A stretch of DNA of 64,000 nt. Source: Beta vulgaris subsp. vulgaris. Lineage: Eukaryota > Streptophyta > Magnoliopsida > Caryophyllales > Amaranthaceae. The notes beneath the pieces were generated by a model, which worked only from the letters and a program-made list of their open reading frames with translations, ran no database searches and had not been told where the DNA came from. The stretch is taken from positions 49,634,652 through 49,698,651 of the forward strand of contig NC_079205.1 of NCBI RefSeq assembly GCF_026745355.1. The letters run 5' to 3'. Positions 1 to 12,900 of this stretch are shown here, piece by piece. Both the position numbers and the translations under genes were made by a program. Position 1 is the first letter of the stretch. Each line of letters begins with the position of its first letter.

Positions 1-66
1 AACCAAACCAAATTACTAATTCGGTTTGGTTTGGTTTGGTTTTCGGTTTTTAACCAAATAACTTAC
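1..66. other. Terminal fragment of a DNA-transposon-like repeat
   Basis: The window opens in alternating GGTTTGGTTT and AACCAAACC tracts that finish in TTACACCCCTAC. Subterminal repeats followed by TACACCCCTA resemble the ends of non-autonomous hAT-type elements, and a similar end occurs at 17635. The rest of the element lies outside the window, so this is a weak call. Confidence 0.25.
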
Positions 67-70
67 ACCC

Positions 71-493
71 CTACAAATCATACAAGAGAGGAGCATTTGA
101 CTGACCATATCTTTCATTAATTTCTTCCCAAAGATGTCTAGCAGAATTAGTGAAGATAAAACTCTCAGAATATGTGGATTTCATTGAATGATTAATCCAA
201 GAAGTGACTAAGTAATCATTTCTAATCCACTTCTGGCAATCATCTGATGTAGCAGCAGGTTTGCTCAAGCTTCCATCTATGAATCCAAGCTTATTTTTGG
301 CTCCTAAAGCCAAACGAACACCTCGACTCCAATTAACAAAATTTTCTCCATTAAAAAGATGAGTTCATAACTGCTGCTTTGGATGATCTCCATTAGAGAT
401 GAAATATGGATCATTATAATTGATCGCATTGTTCTGTGAACTAGAATTCTGTCCAACAGAATTATTTTCAGAATTTGAATCATCTTCTGCCAT
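71..493 (-). pseudogene. Ty1/copia gag N-terminal fragment with an in-frame stop
   Basis: Read on the minus strand from the ATG at 493, about 40 codons run to an in-frame TGA. They are followed in the same frame by NGENFVNWSRGVRLALG and then a long open stretch containing WIRNDYLVTSW and LWEEINERYGQSN. This is the conserved N-terminal domain of plant copia gag (Retrotran_gag_3 type), the nucleocapsid-forming polyprotein. No zinc knuckle, protease, integrase or RT follows before the window edge, so only the 5' end of the element is visible. The position agrees with the PBS and LTR just to the right. Broken by the stop and not functional as read. Confidence 0.8.
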
Positions 494-654
494 ATTCAGA
501 TGCTAAAAGCTTCAAGAAACTGATTCAATTTGAATTTGAAGAAAATAAGAAGATCAAATGATCAAGAAACTTAAAGAAGAAGTTTATGAAAACTAAGAAG
601 AAGAAATAATATGAGAATGAAGATTTCTGAAAATTCCAGATCGATAATACAGGA
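494..654 (-). other. Copia 5' leader between PBS and gag
   Basis: Purine-rich untranslated leader of the copia fragment, about 160 bp between the primer-binding site and the gag start. No ORF or structure stands out. Confidence 0.5.
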
Positions 655-666
655 GCTCTGATACCA
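655..666 (-). promoter_or_regulatory. Primer-binding site, initiator tRNA-Met type
   Basis: The minus strand reads TGGTATCAGAGC, the standard plant Ty1/copia primer-binding site complementary to the 3' end of initiator tRNA-Met. It lies between the LTR and the gag start, which fixes the element on the minus strand. Confidence 0.85.
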
Positions 667-925
667 TAAGAAGAATATGAACAATATTCTGATTTAGATA
701 GGAAATCTCATTGATTGAGAATAGAATTTATCAGAATGAAAAACTTACAAAACTCTCCTCTAGGTAATGTATGTATACAAGACTGTTAAGAAGAAAAGAG
801 AGAGGGAGGAAGAAAGTTAGTTATAACTAACTCTAACAGAAATACAACTAATTGTATAACAGAAAGTATTGAAATTGCTCTCAAGAAATAAAAGCCCTTC
901 TTCTCTATTGTAGTCTCGTGTAACA
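667..925 (-). mobile_element. Copia 5' LTR of the truncated element
   Basis: On the minus strand the segment starts TGTTACACGAGACTAC and runs to the PBS at 666, about 259 bp. The pattern is that of a short copia LTR: U3 start TGTTA, then A/T-rich sequence ending next to TGGTATCAGAGC. The inner end reads CTTCTTA rather than a clean CA, so that boundary is approximate. No partner LTR is in the window. Confidence 0.6.
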
Positions 926-2455
926 TTACGTGTGTTCTTATTTACGTAATTCTAATATACAAAGTACGTGAGTGTCAAGAGCTGGTTTAGACGGAGTTTG
1001 GGTACCATCACAGGAACCTCTTAGTGCGGAAGATAGATATTTCGAAAAAAATCCTGTGACAATTCGGTCCGACCTGCCGGAAAAATCTAAGACATTTTCA
1101 ACATGAGAACCCCGAGAAGGCACAAAAAAGGTGTTGTGTATGTCGACTCTCCTTCATCAGTCCCGAATTATCCCTCTATTGACGGGGCATAACTTGACTC
1201 TATCCTCAACAAGGAATGTAGAATGTTCCAAAAGGATGGAGTACTTGAACGACTTGGCCGGATCAATCTTTGACTCCGACCAGCCGCTAGAAACACTGAA
1301 TCGACTAAAAACCTTGGTGTATAACAACCAGGAAAGCCTATGGAACGATCAGAAAGATGATGTCGCTAATGGTCGTACATTCGAAATTGATGACAAATTG
1401 TCGGGTCTCCTAAACGGATGGTGTTCAAGGATTGAGAACCTAGGGGATCTTGTTGGAACCCCATTGCCAACACCTCGTCCCACATCTCCGATAGTTGGGC
1501 TCCTAGAGAAGAAGAAGTCGGGTATGCGCTGTCTAGGGGGATGGCTTGTTGGGGACGAATTGAAGGCATTGGATGAAGTCTCGGAATTGCAGAATGTTGC
1601 AGCAAGTAAGGAAACAATTGCGCCAATAGAGCCGAAGAGAGGTGGTCGTCAACTTTGATAACGAATCGGAAAGTGGAGATCCTTGGATGAAGTCGGATTC
1701 CTTCGCAAACTATTATGGGGGTAAGTATAGCGATGAGGACAAAGATACACTTCTACGTCCCAATTGAAGGTTCAGTTCGGTCCATTCCAACCGTAAGTTG
1801 GCGGGCAGTTGGAGTGCTTGGTGAACCCCCCCTTTTTATATTAGATTGTGTAAATTGTTGTTGGTTTGCTTTGGTGTGTTTCGTTTGTTGTTAAAAACGT
1901 TGGATTGTTTCCTTGTTTTTGATATTTGAATTGCAACGTAAGGATTGTTGTATTTGCGTTTACGGAGGTTGGCTTGGTTATTCTTGTTTTCATTGCCACC
2001 GAGCCGCAAGCTCGCGAGTTTAACGCTAGCCAGATTTGGGCCCATCTGAACCAACGCAAGTTGGGATGACCCATGGTTCTGTCTAAAGGGCTATGCAATG
2101 AATTGTAGAGAAACGCTTTGATGTGAAGAGTGGTGCTTGTTGACCTTGTTCATGGCTCTAACCTAAAGGAATCCCGAAAAGATGGAAAAAGTCCATTCTC
2201 ACGGCAACTATGTTGTGGGTTACGCCAGTTCTTTGGGGCGGAGCATGAACATGGAGTCATGGTAGTCAAGACAAGACATGAAAATCTATGGTCATTGCCC
2301 CGAAATCATAAGTATTGAACTTGTGTATTAACCAATCCCCTGCCACAATTGAACCGCCGGAAACCCACCATCGAACCACCACGACCACCGCAGCACCGCA
2401 ACCAGAACCGCCAGCCAAACACCCTCCCTTCACGTCACCCTCACCTCCCTGCTTC
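926..2455 (+). other. Unrecognised, formerly coding-looking region
   Basis: The least AT-rich stretch of the left flank. An open frame of 175 codons runs from 1131 to 1658. A second frame starting at ATG 1103 and resuming near 1640 (VVNFDNESESGDPW) also looks protein-like, so a decayed, frameshifted gene is possible. I recognise no family, catalytic motif or transmembrane segment. From about 2340 the sequence becomes CCACCA-rich, with proline-rich frames. It could be a decayed transposon gene or unrelated host DNA. Confidence 0.2.
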
Positions 2456-2463
2456 GCGACGCC

Positions 2464-3167
2464 TAGGGATGGGCAAGGGTAGGGTCTGGGTCGGGTCCAG
2501 CTGGACCCTAGACCCAGACCCTAATTTTTTTGCAGACCCGGACCCTAAGGGTCTGAAAAAAATTGGACCCTGACCCGGACCCTTAGGGTCTGGAGGGTCT
2601 GGAGGGTCCAGGCCTAAATTTTTTATTTTGCTAAATTTTCAGCTTTATTAATATCAATAATCATCTTAAATTCGCATGAAACAAACACAAAAAATCGCAT
2701 GAAACAAACACAAACATATAAATTGAAAAAAAACGAAACAAACACAAACACAAACTTATAAACTGAAAAAAAAACGAAACAAACACAATTCACAAACATA
2801 TAAACTAAAAAAAACGAAACAAAAACACAAACTTACACTGAAAAAAAAACGAAATAAACACAACTTACATAAGAGTTTAGAATGGGTGTTTTGGTGTTTT
2901 AGTTTAGGTTTTAGTCTTTTAGAAAATCAGTTTGTTTTTTCAAAAAAAAGTTAAAATGTATATATTAGATAAGTTTAGAGTCTAAGGGTCGGGTCTGGGC
3001 AGGGTCTGGGACCAAAACTTTAAGACCGGACCCGGACCCTAAAAAATTTACTTGGACCCAGACCCGGACCCGGACCCTTAGGGTCTGAAAAAGTTGGACC
3101 CAGACCCTTAAATTAGAGTCGGGTCCAACAGGGTCCGGGTAGGGTCCTGGACCCATGCCCATCCCTA
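2464..3167. mobile_element. Non-autonomous hAT element (704 bp), copy 1
   Basis: The element begins TAGGGATGGGCAAGGGTAGG and its other end, reverse-complemented, begins TAGGGATGGGCATGGGTCC, giving terminal inverted repeats. Perfect 8-bp target duplications GCGACGCC flank it (2456-2463 and 3168-3175), the size made by hAT transposases. Both ends carry many subterminal GGGTC/GACCC repeats; the centre is A-rich with repeats of ACAAACACAAAC. It has no transposase ORF, so it must have been mobilised in trans. A second family member in opposite orientation is split by the Athila nest (33885 and 60419). Confidence 0.9.
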
Positions 3168-3175
3168 GCGACGCC

Positions 3176-5428
<2,253 letters not shown>

Positions 5429-5914
5429 AAACAAACCACCTCCTCACCACCGCCAACTATAATCGCCACCATGCAAACACCCCCCCCATCACACCAACAC
5501 TAACACCACCACAACACGAATTACAAAAAATCAAGCTACAGTTTAAGAAAAAAAATCTGGCACAACCCAAAGAACAAATAGATTACCTGAAAACCGAACA
5601 AAAATCATGAGGAGATGAAAAAACCTCAAAATTCGAACAACACTAATCATATCCAAAAGAAAAATCCCAAACAATCAAACACTAACCCTCGAATTTGGGG
5701 TTAATTTTTGGTTGAATATGGGTGAATTTGGGTTTAATTTTGGGGTGGAGTTTGGCTTGAAATTCGATTGATTTGGGGTTGATTTTGGATTGAATTTGGG
5801 GTGGATTTTGGGTTTCAATTTGGGTGGTTTTGTTTATGGTTTGGTGGTCGTTCTGCCGGTGGATTTCATGTTGGATGTTGGCGATGGTGGTTTGGTGGAT
5901 TCGGTGATGGTGGT
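5429..5914. other. Intergenic, strand-asymmetric low-complexity DNA
   Basis: CCACC/AACAC-rich to about 5560, then from 5690 a G/T-rich tract of GGGTTGATTTTGG-like repeats. Open frames on either strand (for example 5682-6038) are products of this composition. No gene or TE end recognised. Confidence 0.4.
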
Positions 5915-6467
5915 GGCTAAGGACGACAATCCAACCCGAATCCGCTCCTGGTCCAATTCGATTCGAGGGAAAAAATTCAATTCGAATACGAGAAAAAATT
6001 AAACTGAATCTGACTTCGATTAAAAAATGTAACTCCAAGTCAAAGAAGGGTCGGAGTCGGATTCACAAAAAATCCGACAATTCAATCTGAATTCGACTTA
6101 TGATTTTATTGATAAATAATTTCAATTATGTATCTAGTTTTGTTTACTTAGTACGATTTAAATTATAGGCTTAACGTTACTAAATATCATTTGTGGTAGA
6201 TTATTTATATTATATTAATATATTTGTGGAAAAATTAAAAGGGAAAAATCCCTAATTTTGATTGAAAAAGGGAAGAAAAATCCAAAGTCAGATCGGATCG
6301 GATGTTCGAAATTTAAAATCAGATTCTCGAAGCCGGATTTATAATACGCCTTTTTGCAGGGTCAGAATGGGCTCGGATTCTCAAATCCGGATTTATAATC
6401 CTCCCTTTGCAGGGTCGGAATTGGGTTGTGCATAATCCACTCCAAGTCCGACCCTTTGCCATTCCTA
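5915..6467. mobile_element. Candidate hAT-type MITE
   Basis: The right end reads CCCTTTGCCATTCCTA; reverse-complemented it starts TAGGAATGGCAAAGGGTCGG and resembles the TAGGGATGGGC family. Subterminal repeats with GTCGGA and TCCGGATTTATAAT follow. The sequence ATGGTGGT occurs on both sides (5907-5914 and 6468-6475) and could be an 8-bp duplication, but the target is itself ATGGTGGTGG-rich, so the match could be chance. No coding capacity. Confidence 0.4.
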
Positions 6468-6475
6468 ATGGTGGT

Positions 6476-6867
6476 TGTGCGATGGTGGTGGTGGTGATTT
6501 TGAGATGGTGATGTTGGCTGCAATAGGTGGCAAGCCGGCTATACGTGGTCAAAGGTGAGATAATAGTGATTAGAGGAGAGAGAACAATTGAAGTGGGTCC
6601 CACTGTTAACTCCACCATTGCGTAAAAGTGAAGTGGAAAAGTGGTACCTGTTTCGAAAGTTTTGTAAAAACCATAGTATTTACGTAAAATAAAAAAAGTT
6701 TGCAGATTAAGTAAACCTTGGTATTTATTACCAAAAAAAATCTATAAGGATATCACAGTTTGGGGAAAATAGTTTTGAATTTGAAGGGAAATTGGAAAAG
6801 AAAAAAAAACTAAAAATTATAATTTAATAAAAACAAAGTTCTTATTAATGATTAGACTTAAATTTGG
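6476..6867. other. Downstream flank of the TFIIE-alpha-like gene
   Basis: A/T-rich intergenic sequence with no gene or repeat recognised. Confidence 0.4.
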
Positions 6868-6873
6868 TTTATT
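6868..6873 (-). terminator. Putative polyadenylation signal of the TFIIE-alpha-like gene
   Basis: The minus strand reads AATAAA about 105 bp after the stop codon at 6977-6979, a plausible near-upstream poly(A) signal giving a short 3' UTR. No transcript evidence is available. Confidence 0.4.
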
Positions 6874-6976
6874 CAGCTCCAAGCTACCATTCTCAAGCGT
6901 TTACAAATCATTCACAGAATTTCATAACGCCAAAAGGGTTGAATTGAATGTAATCAAGCCCTAGGATCACAATGTC

Positions 6977-9900
6977 TCACAAAACTGCAGTATCAATGTG
7001 CAAATCCACGAGTTCCCAATCGTCATCGTCATCGTCATCATCATCCTCTCTAGTTTCAATGTGCAAATCCAACTTATAATATTCCTCAGTCCCTGCAAAT
7101 CAAATAATATTAGTGATACTGAACAAATGTGATATCCACACCACACCCACTTGAGAAGTGTTTGAAACTCAACTGCACATATACAGATGCAAGATATTGT
7201 ATTGCTAGCAGATGAGGCAAGGACTTGTAGTAAGTTATACCCATACAGTGTATAGCCAAATCACATGAAAAAACACAGTGCAATTCATATAGCCTAACTT
7301 TGAACGACGACATAAATTCCATTAAAACAAGGATAGACATCTACCTGGTGTAGTTACTTCCTTAATGTTCTCATCAACACCGTTGTTTCTTTTCATGCCA
7401 AGTTGAGGATCTGACACTGTGGATTGTTCCAAATTATATACATTGGATGGATCTTGCTGCTTCTTGGTGTCTTGTCCCTGTTGTACTTCCTAGTGAGGAG
7501 CATAATAAAGCAAACGTAAATGATTATCCTACAAAGTTATCCATCAAAGCCAAAAGTAACAAATTGCCCATAACTCTCATCACTCGGATCAAAATGAACT
7601 CAAAAAAGTTAAATCTGGCTGATGCTTTCGTTATCAGAGAACTCTAAAGTAACTTTCGTCTTAGTGTTTTTTGATAAGTCGATACATTGTTTGAGCCTCT
7701 TCAAATTTTCTACATGATGACTGGTTGCAACATCAATCTAACAAATCAGACATTGGGTTTAAGGCAATTTCATGAATAAAAAATGAAACATGCTTTAATA
7801 TTAAGGCTATTTTATAGGTGATACTCTGTAATAACAAATGTATCTTGCTGTCAGTCTTCATATCAGGTTGCAACTGATAACACACATTCAGACATCATTT
7901 CCTCTTCATCATTCTGATCAAATTGAACTCTAACAAGACAAACCTGGCTTCTTATTTTGTTACCAGAGGGGTCTGAAGTCACGTCCATCTTAGACTTATT
8001 TGATGAGTTGACATATTGTTTGGCACGCTTTAATCTTTCTAGACAACAGTTTACAGCATCAATCTAACAACACAACATTTGATTAATTTATAAATGATAA
8101 TAAAAAACTGATAATAAAACAACATGCTGTCTAATAAGGCTATTTCATAAATGATACTTTATAATAACAATAATTATATTGTTATTTCATTTGCCAGAAC
8201 AGGTCGTATCTGAAAAGATCACACGCGCACACATCAAAAAAAGGTTTAGATCAACCAAATCAAATTATATTTTGCACATCAAATCACATCAGTTGAATAG
8301 ACATAAGGTAAACTAAACTAGACTAACCAACAAGATGACATGCATTACATCAGTGCCTCTAGAAGAAAAAAATGTGTGTGCTGTGCATGCGCGCACAAGT
8401 GAACTAATAACGATAACACAAGTTCAAGATGTCTGCTACAGGTAGAGACATCAAACACAAGTAGACCCTTCTAATAAAACTAGTTTGAACCTGCAAAATA
8501 TCCATGAAACTAGTACCACAAATGCACAAGCACACACACACAATGCTAGCTCCAAAAACACAGTAGCTCACCTGTGCTCGGTCCTGCATTTGTTTGACTA
8601 AGGGCATGAGCGGAACCTGCAATTTATTACCATCTATTATCCTAAAAGAGCATAAAGACAATGAAAGTTGATTCGCAAAACTGCTCATAATGCAAAGAGT
8701 GCATAGTGTCTCGGTCTCCACATTATGAACTCAGTGCAAACACAACTGGAATCAAAACACACAGATATCAATTCCTATTAGACTCTCACAAGACAAACCT
8801 GGCTGATTTTCTTGTTACCAGAGGGGTCTGAAGTAATATCCATCTTAGACTTCTTATTTGATGAGTTGACTTGCTTGACAAGCTTCAATTCTTCTACACG
8901 ACGGTTTATAGCATCAATCTAGCAACACGACATTAGGTTTAATGCTACTTCAAAACAGATAATAAAATAACTGCTTTCTATTAAGGCTATGTTATATACA
9001 AGTATAATACTTCATAATAACAATAATTATATTGTTATTTCATTTGTCAGATTAGATCGTATCTGATAAGATCACACACGCACACATAAATATATAAAAT
9101 TTAGATCAATCGAATCAAATTATATTGTGCACATCAAATCATACCAATTTAATAGACATAAGGTAAACTAAACAAGTTTAACCAACAAGATGACATGCAT
9201 TACATCAGTGCCTCTCTAGAAAAAAAATTGTGTGTGCTGTGCATGCGTGCACCAGTATGTTTGCTGATATAAATAACACAATTTCAAGATGTCAACTATT
9301 TAGATCTTGCAAAAAAGCCATGATACAAGTACCACAAGTGCACAAGCGCACACACACAATGCGAGCTTCAAAAAAACATTAGCTCACCTCTGCTCGGTTC
9401 TGCATTTGTTTGAATAAGAGCAGGAGCGGAATCTGCAATTTATTACCATCTATTATTCCCAAAATAGCATAGAGACAATGAAAGTTGATTCACAAAACTG
9501 CTTATAATGCAAAGATATGATGAACTCAGTGCAAATACAATTGGAGTCATCCAGATTTAACAAAACCATAACAGTACCACAATTGTATAGTGACTATATT
9601 CAAGAACTCAATATGATGATTAAATGTTTGTGCCTGAAAAGATATCAATGGCAAATTAAGATATTTTAAATTCCACAATAATAAACTAAAAAAATTGGCC
9701 ACGAATCAGCTAGTCATGCTCTTAATTGCACATTGAGCATGATGAATTCCTGAAACACAGGTGCCAGTTCCAAAAGCACAGTAGCTCACCTTTGCTTCGT
9801 CAATAATAATTGTTTTTGTTTCAACTTCCCTGGCTGCCAGAGTTCCGAAATCAGGAACTGCCATTTCTTGAACTCTATGAAGTTGTTTGACCAATGGCAT

Positions 9901-12900
9901 GAGCTGCTCCTGCATTTTATTACCATCTATTATCCACCAAAAAAAGCATAGAGACAATGAAAGTTGAACCTACAAAACTGCTCATAATGCTAAAAGTGCA
10001 TATTGTATCCACATTATGAACTAAGTGCAAATACAAGTCACCAGAATAAACAAAACGATAACAGTACCACAGATGTATATTCCAGTGTTACATATTTCGC
10101 TCTCAACTCCCCATGAATTGCAAACAAAAATGACCAGATTGTGGTCAGTTTTAAGCTATCATTTGCCCAATTTTGGTGAATGTTGAATTCTAAAAGCAGA
10201 TTAGACAGTGGATTATGTAACACTAGTAGATTCAAGAGCTCAACTTGATGAAACAAAAGTTTGTGTAATCCACGGGTGACAGACCCAAAAATTAGGATAA
10301 TATAAACCTAACAATCACAAAAAACCTTAATATTCCAAATTTCACAATAATGAACTAAACAAAAAAGGCAATTCATACAGCTAGTCATGCTCTTAATTGT
10401 ATTGAGCAAGATGTAATCCAGACTATTCCTGATGCTCTTCATGACTTAATGAATGTAATAAAATGAATACAATAGTATCAAGGAGTTTTTCAAGCACTCA
10501 ATCTGAAAATTGTAGCTAGCTTCGACAGCAAGTCAACACGTATCGAAAGGAAAAAACTTTTAAAAATTAAAGAAATAAAGCACATTATGTTGAACTAAGT
10601 TTTTTTAATGAAATGCAAGCCAGTATATAGCTATTGACATCACCCTAATAATTCTGAACAGAACATATGTGTGATTATGGAATAAATTTACAGCCCATTT
10701 CAGCACTACTAGGTGATATAAATGCCTTAAATCAAGTGATTTGGCATGTTTTTAAGAGCCAAATGAATTTGAAAAAAAAATACAAAAAACATGGCAACCA
10801 TGTCATTCTCACTTTTTTTACTTTAATTTTTTGTTTTTTTCAGTCAATTTCACTTAGCCAAAGTAGGCGGTTCAAACCAGTGCACTTTATCAAGAAAGAT
10901 CTATCCAAGCTCACCTTTATCGATTATCTCATAATTCAATGCCTACTACTTTATGGGGTTTAAGCTGATCCTCATCCCCACTCCATCTAAATTTAGAACC
11001 TTATTTTGCTACAGAGTACAGACATGCTAAATATTTTTATGCAGTTGATGTTAAATACTAAAATCAAGTCCTAAATCATCTGAGTTTGTTGCTTTCTTGG
11101 GGTAATGTCCCAAGGTTTCCCGATTGATCCTTAAAAGTGGTATATTCTATTACATACACTTTATAATTAGTTTATTACATCTTATGGGCCTTTATAGCTT
11201 TCAAGTAGCATAGATTAGTTAGTTGTTTTTTTTTTATGGAACTTTTCTAAGCTTGATAGTGTTGGGAGATGATATGATTTCCTAACTTGTTTGGTTCCTT
11301 TTCATACTAGGCTTCTTGGGTATATTTTACGCATCAGTTGCGTATGATCAACATTTCATCAATGTTGTCAGGATCGCGATCCTACTTTGGATCGTGAGGA
11401 GCTAGCAGGATCGAATCGCAGGATCGAATCGTAGAATCGTAAGATCCTATGAAATTTGAAAAATTAAGTCAATTTTAGCTAATCTGCTTGTACATTCCTC
11501 ATACATGGAGTAAAATGATGCTAAAAATTATCATTTATGATAATAGTTGATATTGCATAATAAAAGATTCAAACTACAACCAATGTCAGAAAAAAAAATA
11601 TATTGAAAATGTTAATAATACAAACCAACAATACAAAGACATCTTAATAAAAGTTATAGCAAATTAGAATACAAATATGTTAATCAATTACACAGAAAAT
11701 TGACATGATCTAACTTCTAACCACATAGAAAATTAAAAAATGAAAAATAATTAGAACAATGAAGAATAACACTGATTGAAATAGAGAAACGAAAAAAGAA
11801 AACAAAATAAAAAACAGAATACAAGGAAAATAAAAACAAAAATGAACTAGAGCAATGAAACATTGAAACTAATAATCTACAGTACTACTGTAAATCTGTG
11901 ATACAGTCAGTAGCACTATAGCACACATCACATGGCTTTAATTTCATAATTTTGCAAAATTCATATCATATAATTTCAATGGCAAAATCGAGAGAAGCAT
12001 ATTTTCTGTCCTAAAGTTCAACGCAAGCTGGGAGTTTGGAGGAATTCAGCGTGAAATTACAAACAAATAGTCAAGCATAGAGCGAAAATTAGCTTCAAAT
12101 TGAATCAGAGAGCAAAAATTAGTGTTAAATCAGCTTAGCAAAAATTATCTTCGAATAATTGAATTATTACTATATACAACAAGCAGTCAAGCACAAAGCA
12201 AAAAAAGCTTCGAATTAAATCAGTTTAAGACAAATTAACACCGTGAAATTAGAAAATAAATTAGAGAGAGACATAAGCTTACCACAAAATAGGGATTTAG
12301 CTGAATTTGCAGAGTAGAAAGAGAAAATGGGAGGAAAACGATTTGGGGATTTCTCATGTTTAGGAATTTCGCATGAACAATTTCATACTTCTATTTCATC
12401 TTTTAGTTTATTTCATTCAGTCTCTTCTAAGAATGTCACTACAACTTCCTTACATAAGACAAACATTACCATGTAGCTGACTAGCTGTTAAAAATTATAG
12501 GAGGGCACCTTATAAAAAGAAATTATTGTTTCATTAGAATAGAATTGATAAACTGAATTTTTTCTGGGTATTTGATCAGTTAAATATTGGTAAAAAAAAT
12601 CAAAACAGGAAAACAATGGTATTCACACATAAGAATCTGAAGAATAAAATATGAATAAAACATCAACATGCGTTGGATGCTACTGTAAAAGTTTAAGAGT
12701 TGCATAATATCACAAACCTCCATTTCTTGCAGCACTTCACTAAGCTTTTCACAGCAGTTAACATTATCATCAACATTTCCTCCTACTTCCTGAGTAACTA
12801 ACTTGTCACTTTCCACCACAAGTTGCCCATGACACTTATCCGAAACAACAGTTTCACCATCATCGGAAAAAAGCCATTCTGCATTCATAGTATATCTGGA

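Noticed and set aside
926..2340. Endogenous pararetrovirus
   Set aside because: No movement protein, coat zinc finger or RT motif could be found in any frame.
5682..6038. ORFs across the G/T-rich tract
   Set aside because: Both strands are open because of simple composition; no domain is visible.
7447..7647. Plus-strand ORF at 7447-7647
   Set aside because: Shadow of TFIIE-alpha exon 12 and the pseudo-exon on the minus strand.
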